Shown here: one piece after another, positions 1-6,263 of the stretch | How positions within the stretch are numbered: the stretch's first letter is position 1 | How the letters are laid out: each line of letters starts with the position of its first letter | From: Treponema sp. | GTDB lineage: Bacteria > Spirochaetota > Spirochaetia > Treponematales > Breznakiellaceae | Reading direction: 5' to 3' | DNA: 7,501 bases | NCBI GenBank assembly: GCA_009786495.1 | Contig: WQTB01000025.1 | Coordinates: 1-7,501, forward strand | The notes under the pieces: generated by a model | What the model saw: only the letters and a program-made list of their open reading frames with translations | What the model was told of the DNA's origin: nothing | Database searches by the model: none | Made by a program: the position numbers and the translations under genes

Positions 1-3
1 TTA

Positions 4-10
4 AGGAGGA
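4..10 (+). promoter_or_regulatory. Shine-Dalgarno site of xylB
   Basis: AGGAGGA lies three bases before the ATG at 14 (AGGAGG core at 4-9, spacer AAAC). It is a near-perfect match to the anti-Shine-Dalgarno sequence and fixes the xylB start. Any promoter or upstream gene lies outside the window. Confidence 0.85.
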
Positions 11-13
11 AAC

Positions 14-1495
14 ATGAAAACAGTCTGCGGTATTGACCTTGGAACACAGAGCTGCAAGGTTGTGGTTTATGATTATGAAAAAAAGACGATCGCGGGCGAC
101 GCTTCGGCTCCTGTTGATATTATCGCAAAAAATGACGGCACAAGGGAGCAAAAAGCCGAGTGGTACGATGCAGCCGTAAAAGCGTGTTTTGATAAAATCG
201 ACGGTAAACTAAAAAAAACCATCGCGGCGATCGGGGTTTCCGGGCAGCAGCACGGATTTGTTCCGCTCGACGAAAAGGGAAAGCCTGTTTACAATGTTAA
301 ACTCTGGTGCGATACGTCCACCGCGCAGGAATGCGAAGAACTTACCAAGGCGGCGGGCGGCGAAAAAAAATTAATCGAAAAAGCCGGGCTTCCGATGCGC
401 CCGGGATACACGGCTCCAAAAGTTTTATGGCTTAAAAAAAACAAACCCGCAGCATTCGCCAAACTGCGCCATATTCTGCTTCCGCACAATTATATCAATT
501 TCCTTTTAACCGGAGAATACCGGGCGGAATACGGCGACGCTTCGGGAACAGCGCTGTTTGACGTAAGAAACCGCAAATGGTCGGCGGGTATTTGCAAATT
601 AATCTCGGCTGATACGGAACAATATCTTCCGCAGCTAACATCTTCCGAACAGCCCGCAGGAAAAACAGGCAAGGCCGCCGCTGAACTTTACGGTTTTGAA
701 GAAGGCGTTCTTGTTTCATCAGGCGGCGGCGATAATATGATGAGCGCAATAGGAACAGGCGCGGTGCGCGACGGCTTTTTAACAATGAGCCTCGGAACAT
801 CGGGAACATTATTTGGTTTTTCAGAAAAGCCTGTAATCGATCCGTCGGGAAACCTTGCCGCGTTCTGTTCGTCTTCAGGCGGCTGGCTGCCGCTTCTTTG
901 CACGATGAACTGCACTGTAGCAAGCGAAGAATTCCGCGGTCTTCTTGGAATGGATGTAAAAGAATTTGACAAGGAAGCCGAAAAAGCTCCGGCCGGCGCG
1001 GACGGCGTTGTTATCCTTCCTTTCTTTAACGGCGAAAGAACGCCCAACCTGCCCAACGGAAGAGCAAGCGTTAACGGAATAACAGCGGCGAATTTTAAAA
1101 AAGAAAATCTCGCGCGCGCCGCGCTTGAATCGGCTATTTTCGGAATGAGAATCGGCCTTGACGGATTTATCTCGCTTGGTTTCAAGCCAAAGGAAATACG
1201 GCTTACAGGCGGCGGAGCGAAAAGCAAAATATGGCAGAATATTGCAGCTAACGTTATGAATCTGCCTGTCCGGCTTCTGACAGGGAAGGAAGCCGCCGCG
1301 ATGGGCGGCGCGATTCAGGCGTTATGGTGCCTTGAAAACAGCGCGGGCAGGAAAACATCGATAGAGGATCTTACGGACAAGCATGTCACGCTTGACGCCG
1401 CTATCAAACCTGATAAAAAAACAGCGGCGCAGTATAATGACGCGTACGCTGTGTACTCAAAGTATCTTGGGGCTTTAAGCCCGTTATACAAGTGA
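14..1495 (+). CDS. xylB: xylulokinase (FGGY carbohydrate kinase)
   Basis: Cytoplasmic kinase that uses ATP to phosphorylate D-xylulose to D-xylulose 5-phosphate, the second step of the isomerase route for xylose. The 493 residues match the usual length of about 480-500. Visible motifs: the N-terminal phosphate loop GIDLGTQSCK (residues 6-15, with Asp8); GQQHG (77-81) and LWCD (97-100) in the sugar-binding half; GGGDN (237-241), where Asp240 aligns with the catalytic base of E. coli XylB (Asp233 there); the second phosphate motif SLGTSGTLF (259-267); GERTP (340-344); and the adenosine motif LTGGGAKSKIWQNI (397-410), followed by EAAAMGGAIQA (426-436). The start is set by a strong Shine-Dalgarno. 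xylA follows after 52 bases on the same strand, which supports xylulose over other FGGY substrates such as glycerol, gluconate or ribulose. No truncation or missing key residue was seen. Confidence 0.95.
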   Translation: MKTVCGIDLGTQSCKVVVYDYEKKTIAGDASAPVDIIAKNDGTREQKAEWYDAAVKACFDKIDGKLKKTIAAIGVSGQQHGFVPLDEKGKPVYNVKLWCDTSTAQECEELTKAAGGEKKLIEKAGLPMRPGYTAPKVLWLKKNKPAAFAKLRHILLPHNYINFLLTGEYRAEYGDASGTALFDVRNRKWSAGICKLISADTEQYLPQLTSSEQPAGKTGKAAAELYGFEEGVLVSSGGGDNMMSAIGTGAVRDGFLTMSLGTSGTLFGFSEKPVIDPSGNLAAFCSSSGGWLPLLCTMNCTVASEEFRGLLGMDVKEFDKEAEKAPAGADGVVILPFFNGERTPNLPNGRASVNGITAANFKKENLARAALESAIFGMRIGLDGFISLGFKPKEIRLTGGGAKSKIWQNIAANVMNLPVRLLTGKEAAAMGGAIQALWCLENSAGRKTSIEDLTDKHVTLDAAIKPDKKTAAQYNDAYAVYSKYLGALSPLYK

Positions 1496-1498
1496 CAA

Positions 1499-1525
1499 AC
1501 AATTAAAATAAAAGTTTTTAATTGT
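1499..1525 (+). repeat. AT-rich inverted repeat between xylB and xylA
   Basis: ACAATTAAAA (1499-1508) and TTTTAATTGT (1516-1525) are perfect 10-base inverted arms around a 7-base spacer, TAAAAGT. They start four bases after the xylB stop and end 12 bases before the xylA Shine-Dalgarno. Only one pair in the stem is G-C and no clean T-run follows, so it is a poor intrinsic terminator. It could be a weak mRNA hairpin, a processing site, or an operator-like palindrome. In a 52-base AT-rich gap it may also be chance. Confidence 0.45.
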
Positions 1526-1536
1526 AAATAAATTAT

Positions 1537-1541
1537 GGAGG
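1537..1541 (+). promoter_or_regulatory. Shine-Dalgarno site of xylA
   Basis: GGAGG at 1537-1541 sits six bases before the ATG at 1548. It gives xylA its own strong ribosome entry, so xylA translation need not depend on coupling to xylB. Confidence 0.85.
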
Positions 1542-1547
1542 CAAATT

Positions 1548-2897
1548 ATGGCGGATTATTACACCGGATCGAAAGAGTATTTTCCCGGAATCAAAAAAAT
1601 TAAATACGAAGGACCGAAGAGCAAAAACCCTCTGGCGTTCAAGTATTATGACGCTGATAAAGTTATCGGCGGAAAAAAGATGAAGGATCATCTTCGTTAT
1701 GCCATAGCGTACTGGCACAGTTTCTGCGGCGACGGCGGCGATCCGTTCGGGCCTGGCACTCACGTCTTCCCGTGGAATGTTGACGCGAAAAATCCAATGG
1801 ACGCTGCGGACGGAAAAATGGACGCCGCCTTTGAATTCTTTACAAAGATCGGAGCTGAATTTTACGCGTTCCACGACAGGGACATGGCTCCCGAAGGCGC
1901 AACCCCCGCGGAGAGCGAAAAAAACCTGATGACGTTAGTCGCAAAGGCGAAGAAGCTGCAGGGTGAAACGGGCGTAAAACTTCTTTGGGGAACCGCGAAT
2001 GTTTTCAGCAGCCCGCGCTTTATGAACGGCGCGGCTACAAATCCTGAGTTCGGCGTCATTGCGTTAGCTGCAACTCAGGTTAAAGCCGCGATTGATGCGA
2101 CCATTGAGCTTGGCGGCCTTGGCTACACTTTCTGGGGCGGACGCGAAGGATATATGAGCCTTCTTAATACTGACCTTAAAAGAGAAAAAGAAAATCTTGC
2201 GCGCTTTTTAACGATGGCGCGCGACTACGCCCGCAAGCAGGGCTTTAAAGGCGTTTTCTATATCGAACCGAAACCGATGGAACCGACGAAGCATCAATAT
2301 GATTTTGACACTGAAACCGTTATCGGATTCCTGCGCCAGTGGGGTCTTGATAAGGATTTCCGCATGAATATCGAAGCCAATCATGCCGAGCTCGCAGGCC
2401 ATGATTTCGCCCACGAACTTGAAACAGCCGCTGTTTCCGGTTTCTTCGGCTCTGTAGACGCCAACCGCGGCGATTTTATCAACGGCTGGGACACAGATCA
2501 GTTCCCGATGAGCTATTATGAAACCGCGCTTGCGATGTACATCATTTTAAAAGTCGGCGGCTTTAAGGAAGGCGGCCTTAACTTTGACTCCAAGATTCGC
2601 AGAAATTCCGTTGACCCCGCGGACCTTTTTATCGCGCACATCGGCGGCATGGATGTTTTCGCTGTCGGCCTTCAGATCGCGCAGCGCATGATCGACGACG
2701 GCGTTATTCCAAACTTTGTAAGAGATCGTTATGCGTCATTCGCAAGCGGAGACGGCTCGAAGTTCGCCAAGGGCGAGCTTACCCTTGAGCAGCTTTCAAA
2801 AATCGGAACGGACGCGGGTTACGGCAAAACAGGCATCACAAGCGGCAAGCAGGAATATCTTGAAAATGTCCTTAACGGCTATCTGCTGGGGCTTTAA
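1548..2897 (+). CDS. xylA: xylose isomerase (class II)
   Basis: Cytoplasmic metal-dependent isomerase that converts D-xylose to D-xylulose, the substrate of the XylB encoded just upstream; enzymes of this family usually also act on glucose. At 449 residues it matches the longer class II form (about 440, with an N-terminal extension) rather than class I (about 390). The active site looks complete: His109 and Asp112 in [18 protein letters not shown] (146-153); FWGGREGY (195-202); metal ligand Glu240 and Lys242 in [14 protein letters not shown]; Glu276 and His279 in [13 protein letters not shown]; Asp304 in DANRGD; Asp315 and Asp317 in GWDTDQFP; and Asp347 in FDSKIRRNS. The good Shine-Dalgarno and typical MADYY-like N-terminus support the start. 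The gene ends five bases from the stop of the convergent barrel gene. Being second after xylB is the reverse of the E. coli order. Confidence 0.97.
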   Translation: MADYYTGSKEYFPGIKKIKYEGPKSKNPLAFKYYDADKVIGGKKMKDHLRYAIAYWHSFCGDGGDPFGPGTHVFPWNVDAKNPMDAADGKMDAAFEFFTKIGAEFYAFHDRDMAPEGATPAESEKNLMTLVAKAKKLQGETGVKLLWGTANVFSSPRFMNGAATNPEFGVIALAATQVKAAIDATIELGGLGYTFWGGREGYMSLLNTDLKREKENLARFLTMARDYARKQGFKGVFYIEPKPMEPTKHQYDFDTETVIGFLRQWGLDKDFRMNIEANHAELAGHDFAHELETAAVSGFFGSVDANRGDFINGWDTDQFPMSYYETALAMYIILKVGGFKEGGLNFDSKIRRNSVDPADLFIAHIGGMDVFAVGLQIAQRMIDDGVIPNFVRDRYASFASGDGSKFAKGELTLEQLSKIGTDAGYGKTGITSGKQEYLENVLNGYLLGL

Positions 2898-2920
2898 AGG
2901 ATTTAATTAAAGCTTGCTTT
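2889..2920 (+). terminator. possible weak terminator at the convergent junction
   Basis: GCTTTAA (2891-2897, including the xylA stop) and TTAAAGC (2907-2913) form a perfect 7-bp inverted repeat with a 9-base loop. In RNA, two G-U pairs (2889-2890 with 2914-2915) can extend it. On the + strand it is followed by GCTTTT, a short U-rich tail. On the - strand no T-run follows, so it is not a convincing bidirectional terminator. The stem is mostly A-U. I list it because it is the only candidate stop signal for xylBA at this junction; Rho-dependent or antisense-driven termination is equally possible. Confidence 0.3.
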
Positions 2921-4180
2921 TACGCTGCCTGAAAGGGAAATTAAAAACACAAAGCTGAACGGGCGGCCGGCCGGAGCCGCCCTGTAATAAAGACTGTCTT
3001 CGCTGCCAAGCGCGACGGGGACAGCCATGTAAATTTCCGCGTGCGGAAACGGCGTTATGCGAATACCGGGAATCAGCTGGGCCGACGACTGAAGCGGAGA
3101 GTATAGCGTCTGCAGGAAAAGCCTCACGCTGCCCCATCCGCCTGCCCTGTACAGCAAATTAAGAGCGATTGTTATATCATGCGAAAATGCAGAAGCGCCC
3201 GGCAGTAATGTTCCGGCAGTTTCAAGGCTTGTTTCCGGCATATAATAATTTGAGCTTTTTTCCCCGTTATAAAAAAATTCCCCGTTAACAGTAAATGTTG
3301 TACCGAAAAATTCTTTAACAAAACCAAGATTCGCCGCGAAGCTTGCGCCAAAATCGGAATGGGTGTTAACCGCAAGCAGCCATTCATTATACAGTTCGAC
3401 GTCAAATATTGTGGTTTTTACGGACAGGAATCCGCGTGTTGCCATATTCTGCTGATAAAAAGCGCCAAGATCAAAATCAACCTGACGTAATGCTAAATTA
3501 TATTTTAAACCGAAACCGATGTCTTTAAACCCGGGAATGACTCCGCCTGTTATATCCGAGCGCGTCATCGCAAGCGCCTGAATTCCGCCTACACCGATTG
3601 GAATATCAACCTTGAAAATATATGAACTGCCGCCTGCGCCTCCTTCGGGAATACGCGACAAAAGATTCGTAAAACCGAAGTTAAGTGAAATTCCCCACGA
3701 ATGTCCGTACTTGCCTGCGCGTATATAAAGGGCTTTAAAAAGATCATAGTCAAAATAAAAATTTCCCAGAGCAGCCGTGCCGATGTTTCCGCCGGAGCCG
3801 GGTATTTGCAGTGAAAATGAAGTAAAAACGCGGAAAGATTCCGAGATTCTCGCGTCAAGGCTGATGCCTGAATTCATTAAAATTCCCTGACCCCACGAAA
3901 ATTTTTCGTTTCCGTCAAAATGCCAGGGTGCTTTATCCCAGCCGGGTGATATGCCGCCGTAAAAACCATAAGAAGCGTTAAATGTAATGCCGGGCTTCAT
4001 AATCGCGCTGAGTACGTTATCTGATATGGAACCTGTATCGTACTGTCCGCTGTCCGCTGTTTCAGGCGGCGGCTCGTCAAAAAGGGAATCAATGTCCCAA
4101 TTATACAAATCAGATTCCTGCGCTGTAATGAACATCAACGGAAAAAAAATGAAAAAAAGAAATGCCGCGTATTTTTTCAT
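2903..4180 (-). CDS. secreted protein, probable outer-membrane beta-barrel, function unknown
   Basis: I do not recognise a named family. The 425-residue product starts with a signal peptide (MKKY, then a hydrophobic stretch over residues 5-19) with likely signal peptidase I cleavage at ITA-QES (after Ala20). There is no lipobox cysteine. Residues 21-50 form an acidic, proline-containing linker with DIDSLFDEPPPE (29-40). From about residue 62 to the end the chain is rich in Gly, aromatic and alternating polar/hydrophobic residues, with many short strand-like segments (for example ITFNASYGFYGG, FYFDYDLF, FGLKYNLALRQVDFDLGAFY, ITIALNLLYRAGG), as in outer-membrane barrels. It ends VKASFN, without a classical terminal Phe. 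The ATG overlaps the stop of the LolA-like gene (ATGA) and has only a weak Shine-Dalgarno, so translation is probably coupled. Being last in the permease/LolA-like operon suggests an outer-membrane partner or acceptor. A porin unrelated to that transport is the main alternative. Confidence 0.75.
   Translation of the reverse strand: MKKYAAFLFFIFFPLMFITAQESDLYNWDIDSLFDEPPPETADSGQYDTGSISDNVLSAIMKPGITFNASYGFYGGISPGWDKAPWHFDGNEKFSWGQGILMNSGISLDARISESFRVFTSFSLQIPGSGGNIGTAALGNFYFDYDLFKALYIRAGKYGHSWGISLNFGFTNLLSRIPEGGAGGSSYIFKVDIPIGVGGIQALAMTRSDITGGVIPGFKDIGFGLKYNLALRQVDFDLGAFYQQNMATRGFLSVKTTIFDVELYNEWLLAVNTHSDFGASFAANLGFVKEFFGTTFTVNGEFFYNGEKSSNYYMPETSLETAGTLLPGASAFSHDITIALNLLYRAGGWGSVRLFLQTLYSPLQSSAQLIPGIRITPFPHAEIYMAVPVALGSEDSLYYRAAPAGRPFSFVFLISLSGSVKASFN
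2961..2982. repeat. GC-rich inverted repeat inside the barrel gene
   Basis: GGGCGGC (2961-2967) and GCCGCCC (2976-2982) are perfect 7-bp inverted arms around an 8-base spacer that includes the tail of a GGCCGGCC palindrome. It lies in the last 80 bases of the barrel coding region and about 65-85 bases past the xylA stop. No T-run follows directly on either strand. It encodes an Ala/Gly/Pro/Arg stretch near residues 400-406, which alone may explain it. Confidence 0.3.
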
Positions 4181-4956
4181 TGATTAACCGTCTCAAGAAA
4201 TGTTTTGGAAAAAATAGAATCAGCGAGCCTTCCGAAAGAAGGCCTTGAAATAATTATCTGCGTCCTTTCGTTTACAAATGTTCCGTTAATCAGCGCGCCC
4301 CTTAAAGCGTCTACGAACACAATCTGACGCGGAACAAAACGTCCGCCGATATTGTAATAATCGGGAATCGCCGATGTGCGCAAAAGCTGCCCTGAAAGAC
4401 TGTAGTCTTCGGTTTTGCGTAACAGACTGTCTTCGCTTACCCATATTTTCATTATGGGGTATGACACTTCGGTTGTAACGGCTTCCAGAGTTAAAAGCCT
4501 GCATAAAAAACGCCCAAGCATTACAGTTTCGCCTTGAACGACCTTGTAATCCTGCGAAAGCGTAGAACGGGTAAAATCAGAATTTCTTGCGTTGGTATTC
4601 TGAAAGCGGTCCGCGCTGCTTGTTGTGTTAAACCTTCTGCTCTGCGGATCATAGAACCAGAGAGTGCCGCCTTCCTTAAGATACCCCTGCCCTTTGCTTA
4701 TAAGCGGTTCCATGATCACTATTACATACTGCTCTCTTGAATCCCTCCGGAAAATTCCGGCTACTGTCGTAGAACGCGCCTGTCCGGGTTTTTCCTGTAC
4801 AATTGTGTACTCTGCGGAAAAATCGGTATCCATATAGCTTGCAAGCGAGTCAACGCGCGAAAGCAGTTCGCGATCGGAAGCGGGAAACCCAGTCTGCGCC
4901 CAAAGCCCCGTTAAAAAAATCGATCCTAAAAAAATTAACAAACATTTTTTTTTCAT
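4177..4956 (-). CDS. periplasmic LolA-like outer membrane lipoprotein-sorting protein
   Basis: Predicted exported protein of 259 residues in the 'outer membrane lipoprotein-sorting protein' (LolA-like, COG2834-type) group. Residues 1-20 are a signal peptide (KKK, hydrophobic core, GLWA-QT cleavage site). Cys5 lies before the core and is not a lipobox, so the mature protein should be soluble in the periplasm. The family pattern is clear: SAEYTIVQEKPG (47-58), a basic strand-rich IFRRDSREQYVIVIMEP (68-84), KGQGYLKEGGTLWFYDPQSRRF (88-109), then SSADRFQNTNARNSDFTRSTL (113-133) and DYKVV (136-140), and a C-terminal half with IMKIWVSEDSLLRKTEDYS. Such proteins bind lipid or acyl chains in a half-barrel. 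The gene overlaps its neighbours on both sides by ATGA, between an ABC permease and the barrel gene, which fits a carrier between the two membranes. It is longer than E. coli LolA (about 200), so it is not called lolA; the cargo is unknown. Confidence 0.85.
   Translation of the reverse strand: MKKKCLLIFLGSIFLTGLWAQTGFPASDRELLSRVDSLASYMDTDFSAEYTIVQEKPGQARSTTVAGIFRRDSREQYVIVIMEPLISKGQGYLKEGGTLWFYDPQSRRFNTTSSADRFQNTNARNSDFTRSTLSQDYKVVQGETVMLGRFLCRLLTLEAVTTEVSYPIMKIWVSEDSLLRKTEDYSLSGQLLRTSAIPDYYNIGGRFVPRQIVFVDALRGALINGTFVNERTQIIISRPSFGRLADSIFSKTFLETVNQ
4945..4953 (-). repeat. A9 homopolymer just after the LolA-like start codon
   Basis: Nine consecutive T on the + strand (nine A in the mRNA) directly follow the ATG and encode Lys2-Lys4 of the LolA-like protein. 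The run also contributes the final A of the upstream permease stop (ATGA). Runs of this length can cause polymerase slippage. The preference for AAA lysine codons in this genome is a simpler explanation. Confidence 0.7.
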
Positions 4957-6263
4957 ATAGGTTCTCCTGATAAAAGAGACGGCAGATTTTTTGTTGATGC
5001 CTTTATGGAAGGGACTATCGCGGCGGCGACAAGAATTAATAATGTCAAAACAATATTAATAATAACTGAACCGGGCAGGTACAGCGCTGTAAGTTTTCCG
5101 TTATTTAAAAATATTTCAAAACCAGGAAACCACGCGAAAGACATAAAAGAAGCGGCCGCGCTTAGAATAATGGAAAGCAGAAATCCCGCGGCAAGCGAAA
5201 TGAATCCAAGGATAATTATTTCCGTCCAGAGAACAATCCTTAAATCGTTTCCAAAAAAACCGATAGCTCTCATCACTCCCATCTCCCTTGTGCGTTCATG
5301 AAGTATAAGACGATAAGTTACAGCGGCGCTGACAAAAATAATTAAAAGCATCATTCCATACAGGGCGTAGGTAATTATCTGCAGCGCTTCCAGTAAATCG
5401 GAAATTTCAGATAAATACACAGACATCGTATAAAGAAAAACCCTGGTGCCGCTGAACGCTTTTTCTTTTTCACGCTCCATCTCATCCCTGCTATAAACCA
5501 GGGGACCTGTCTGAATCACTTCTTCCAAAACAGGCTGCAGTTTAATCCTGTTTTTTTCCGCTGAAGAAGGATTGCTGAAAAAGAAACCAATAAAAGAACA
5601 ATCATCATCATTGAAAAGTAACAAACGGTTAAGGCTCAGCCTTGATATATAAACTTTATAGTATCCGAATAATGATGTGTCCTTTACAATCCCTTTAATG
5701 ATAAACTGCCCCGTGTTCTTCTGCGAGAACCTGTTCTCAGTTTCAAGTACAACGCTGTCTCCGATTTTCGCTCCAAGATCGTCAGCGACAGGTGCGGATA
5801 AAATAATTCCGTCGTCGCCGATTGGGTAATTTACAGGAGATGTAAAATTCATTTTGGAGAACAGGTGCTCTTCGTTTTCCCAGTCGCAGCCGATAACATA
5901 TTTTTGCATAATCGCGTTTCCGTTAAAGTAAACCGTGCCCTTATCGCCCAGGAATGTTCTTAAAACAGTATACCTTGCTTTAATCCCTGATTTGTCCGCG
6001 GCGTTTAATACCGTAACAATATTATCTGCGCTGAAATGATTGGTAACGCTGATCTCCTTGTTATTTGCAACTGCCACAAGGTCGCCCGCGTAATGCTGCT
6101 GCGCTGAATAATAAACATTATGAATCATTCTGTCTCTTGACGACGTAATAAATGTAACGACTGCAAAACAAAAAACAAGAGCGGCAAGCAGGAATCCGTA
6201 GCGCCGCCTGTAACGGTAAAGATAATTTATTCCAAGCGTGAAAAGCGTAAAAAATTTTTCCAT
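4953..6263 (-). CDS. ABC transporter permease, FtsX/MacB (LolC/E-like) family
   Basis: Inner-membrane permease of 436 residues for an ABC transporter of the FtsX/MacB superfamily. Four membrane segments are visible: about residues 23-40, 297-320, 345-373 and 397-420. A large periplasmic domain lies between the first two (about 41-290), the MacB/LolC/E layout. The hallmark cytoplasmic motif ERTREMGVMRAIG (323-335) follows the second segment and is the region that contacts the ATPase. The periplasmic part carries strand patterns typical of MacB_PCD, such as GDSVVLETENRF and GQFIIKGIVKDTSLFGYYKVYI. The ATG shares one base with the stop of the preceding permease (TAATG), and the gene ends in an ATGA overlap with the LolA-like gene, so all are expected in one mRNA. 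It probably pairs with the preceding permease. No Walker motifs are present, so the ATPase is separate. LolC/E-type lipoprotein release is the likeliest role; MacB-like efflux or a lipid exporter cannot be excluded. Confidence 0.9.
   Translation of the reverse strand: MEKFFTLFTLGINYLYRYRRRYGFLLAALVFCFAVVTFITSSRDRMIHNVYYSAQQHYAGDLVAVANNKEISVTNHFSADNIVTVLNAADKSGIKARYTVLRTFLGDKGTVYFNGNAIMQKYVIGCDWENEEHLFSKMNFTSPVNYPIGDDGIILSAPVADDLGAKIGDSVVLETENRFSQKNTGQFIIKGIVKDTSLFGYYKVYISRLSLNRLLLFNDDDCSFIGFFFSNPSSAEKNRIKLQPVLEEVIQTGPLVYSRDEMEREKEKAFSGTRVFLYTMSVYLSEISDLLEALQIITYALYGMMLLIIFVSAAVTYRLILHERTREMGVMRAIGFFGNDLRIVLWTEIIILGFISLAAGFLLSIILSAAASFMSFAWFPGFEIFLNNGKLTALYLPGSVIINIVLTLLILVAAAIVPSIKASTKNLPSLLSGEPI
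4964..4968 (-). promoter_or_regulatory. Shine-Dalgarno site of the LolA-like gene
   Basis: On the - strand AGGAG lies seven bases before the ATG at 4956, within the last codons of the upstream permease. With the ATGA overlap it supports this start and efficient re-initiation by ribosomes finishing the permease. Confidence 0.75.

Noticed and set aside
211..437. A8 runs in xylB as possible frameshift or phase-variation sites
   Set aside because: They encode lysine pairs within the intact kinase. Similar runs occur throughout, so none stands out except the A9 directly after a start codon.
495..1227. Overlapping - strand reading frames of 142 and 179 codons opposite xylB
   Set aside because: They lie antisense to a fully conserved kinase, have biased low-complexity composition and no recognisable domain, and are best explained as shadows of xylB codon bias.
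1496..1547. Separate promoter or XylR/cre operator before xylA
   Set aside because: The gap is AT-rich and gives loose TATAAT-like matches anywhere. I see no paired -35/-10 with good spacing and no recognisable XylR or cre consensus.
3589..3858. - strand frames of 70-90 codons inside the barrel gene in another frame
   Set aside because: They sit within a longer secreted-protein gene with a good signal peptide and coupled start. No frameshift is needed to explain the barrel gene.
5005..5301. + strand reading frame of 98 codons opposite the second permease
   Set aside because: It is antisense to the conserved FtsX domain, has no convincing ribosome site and resembles no known protein.
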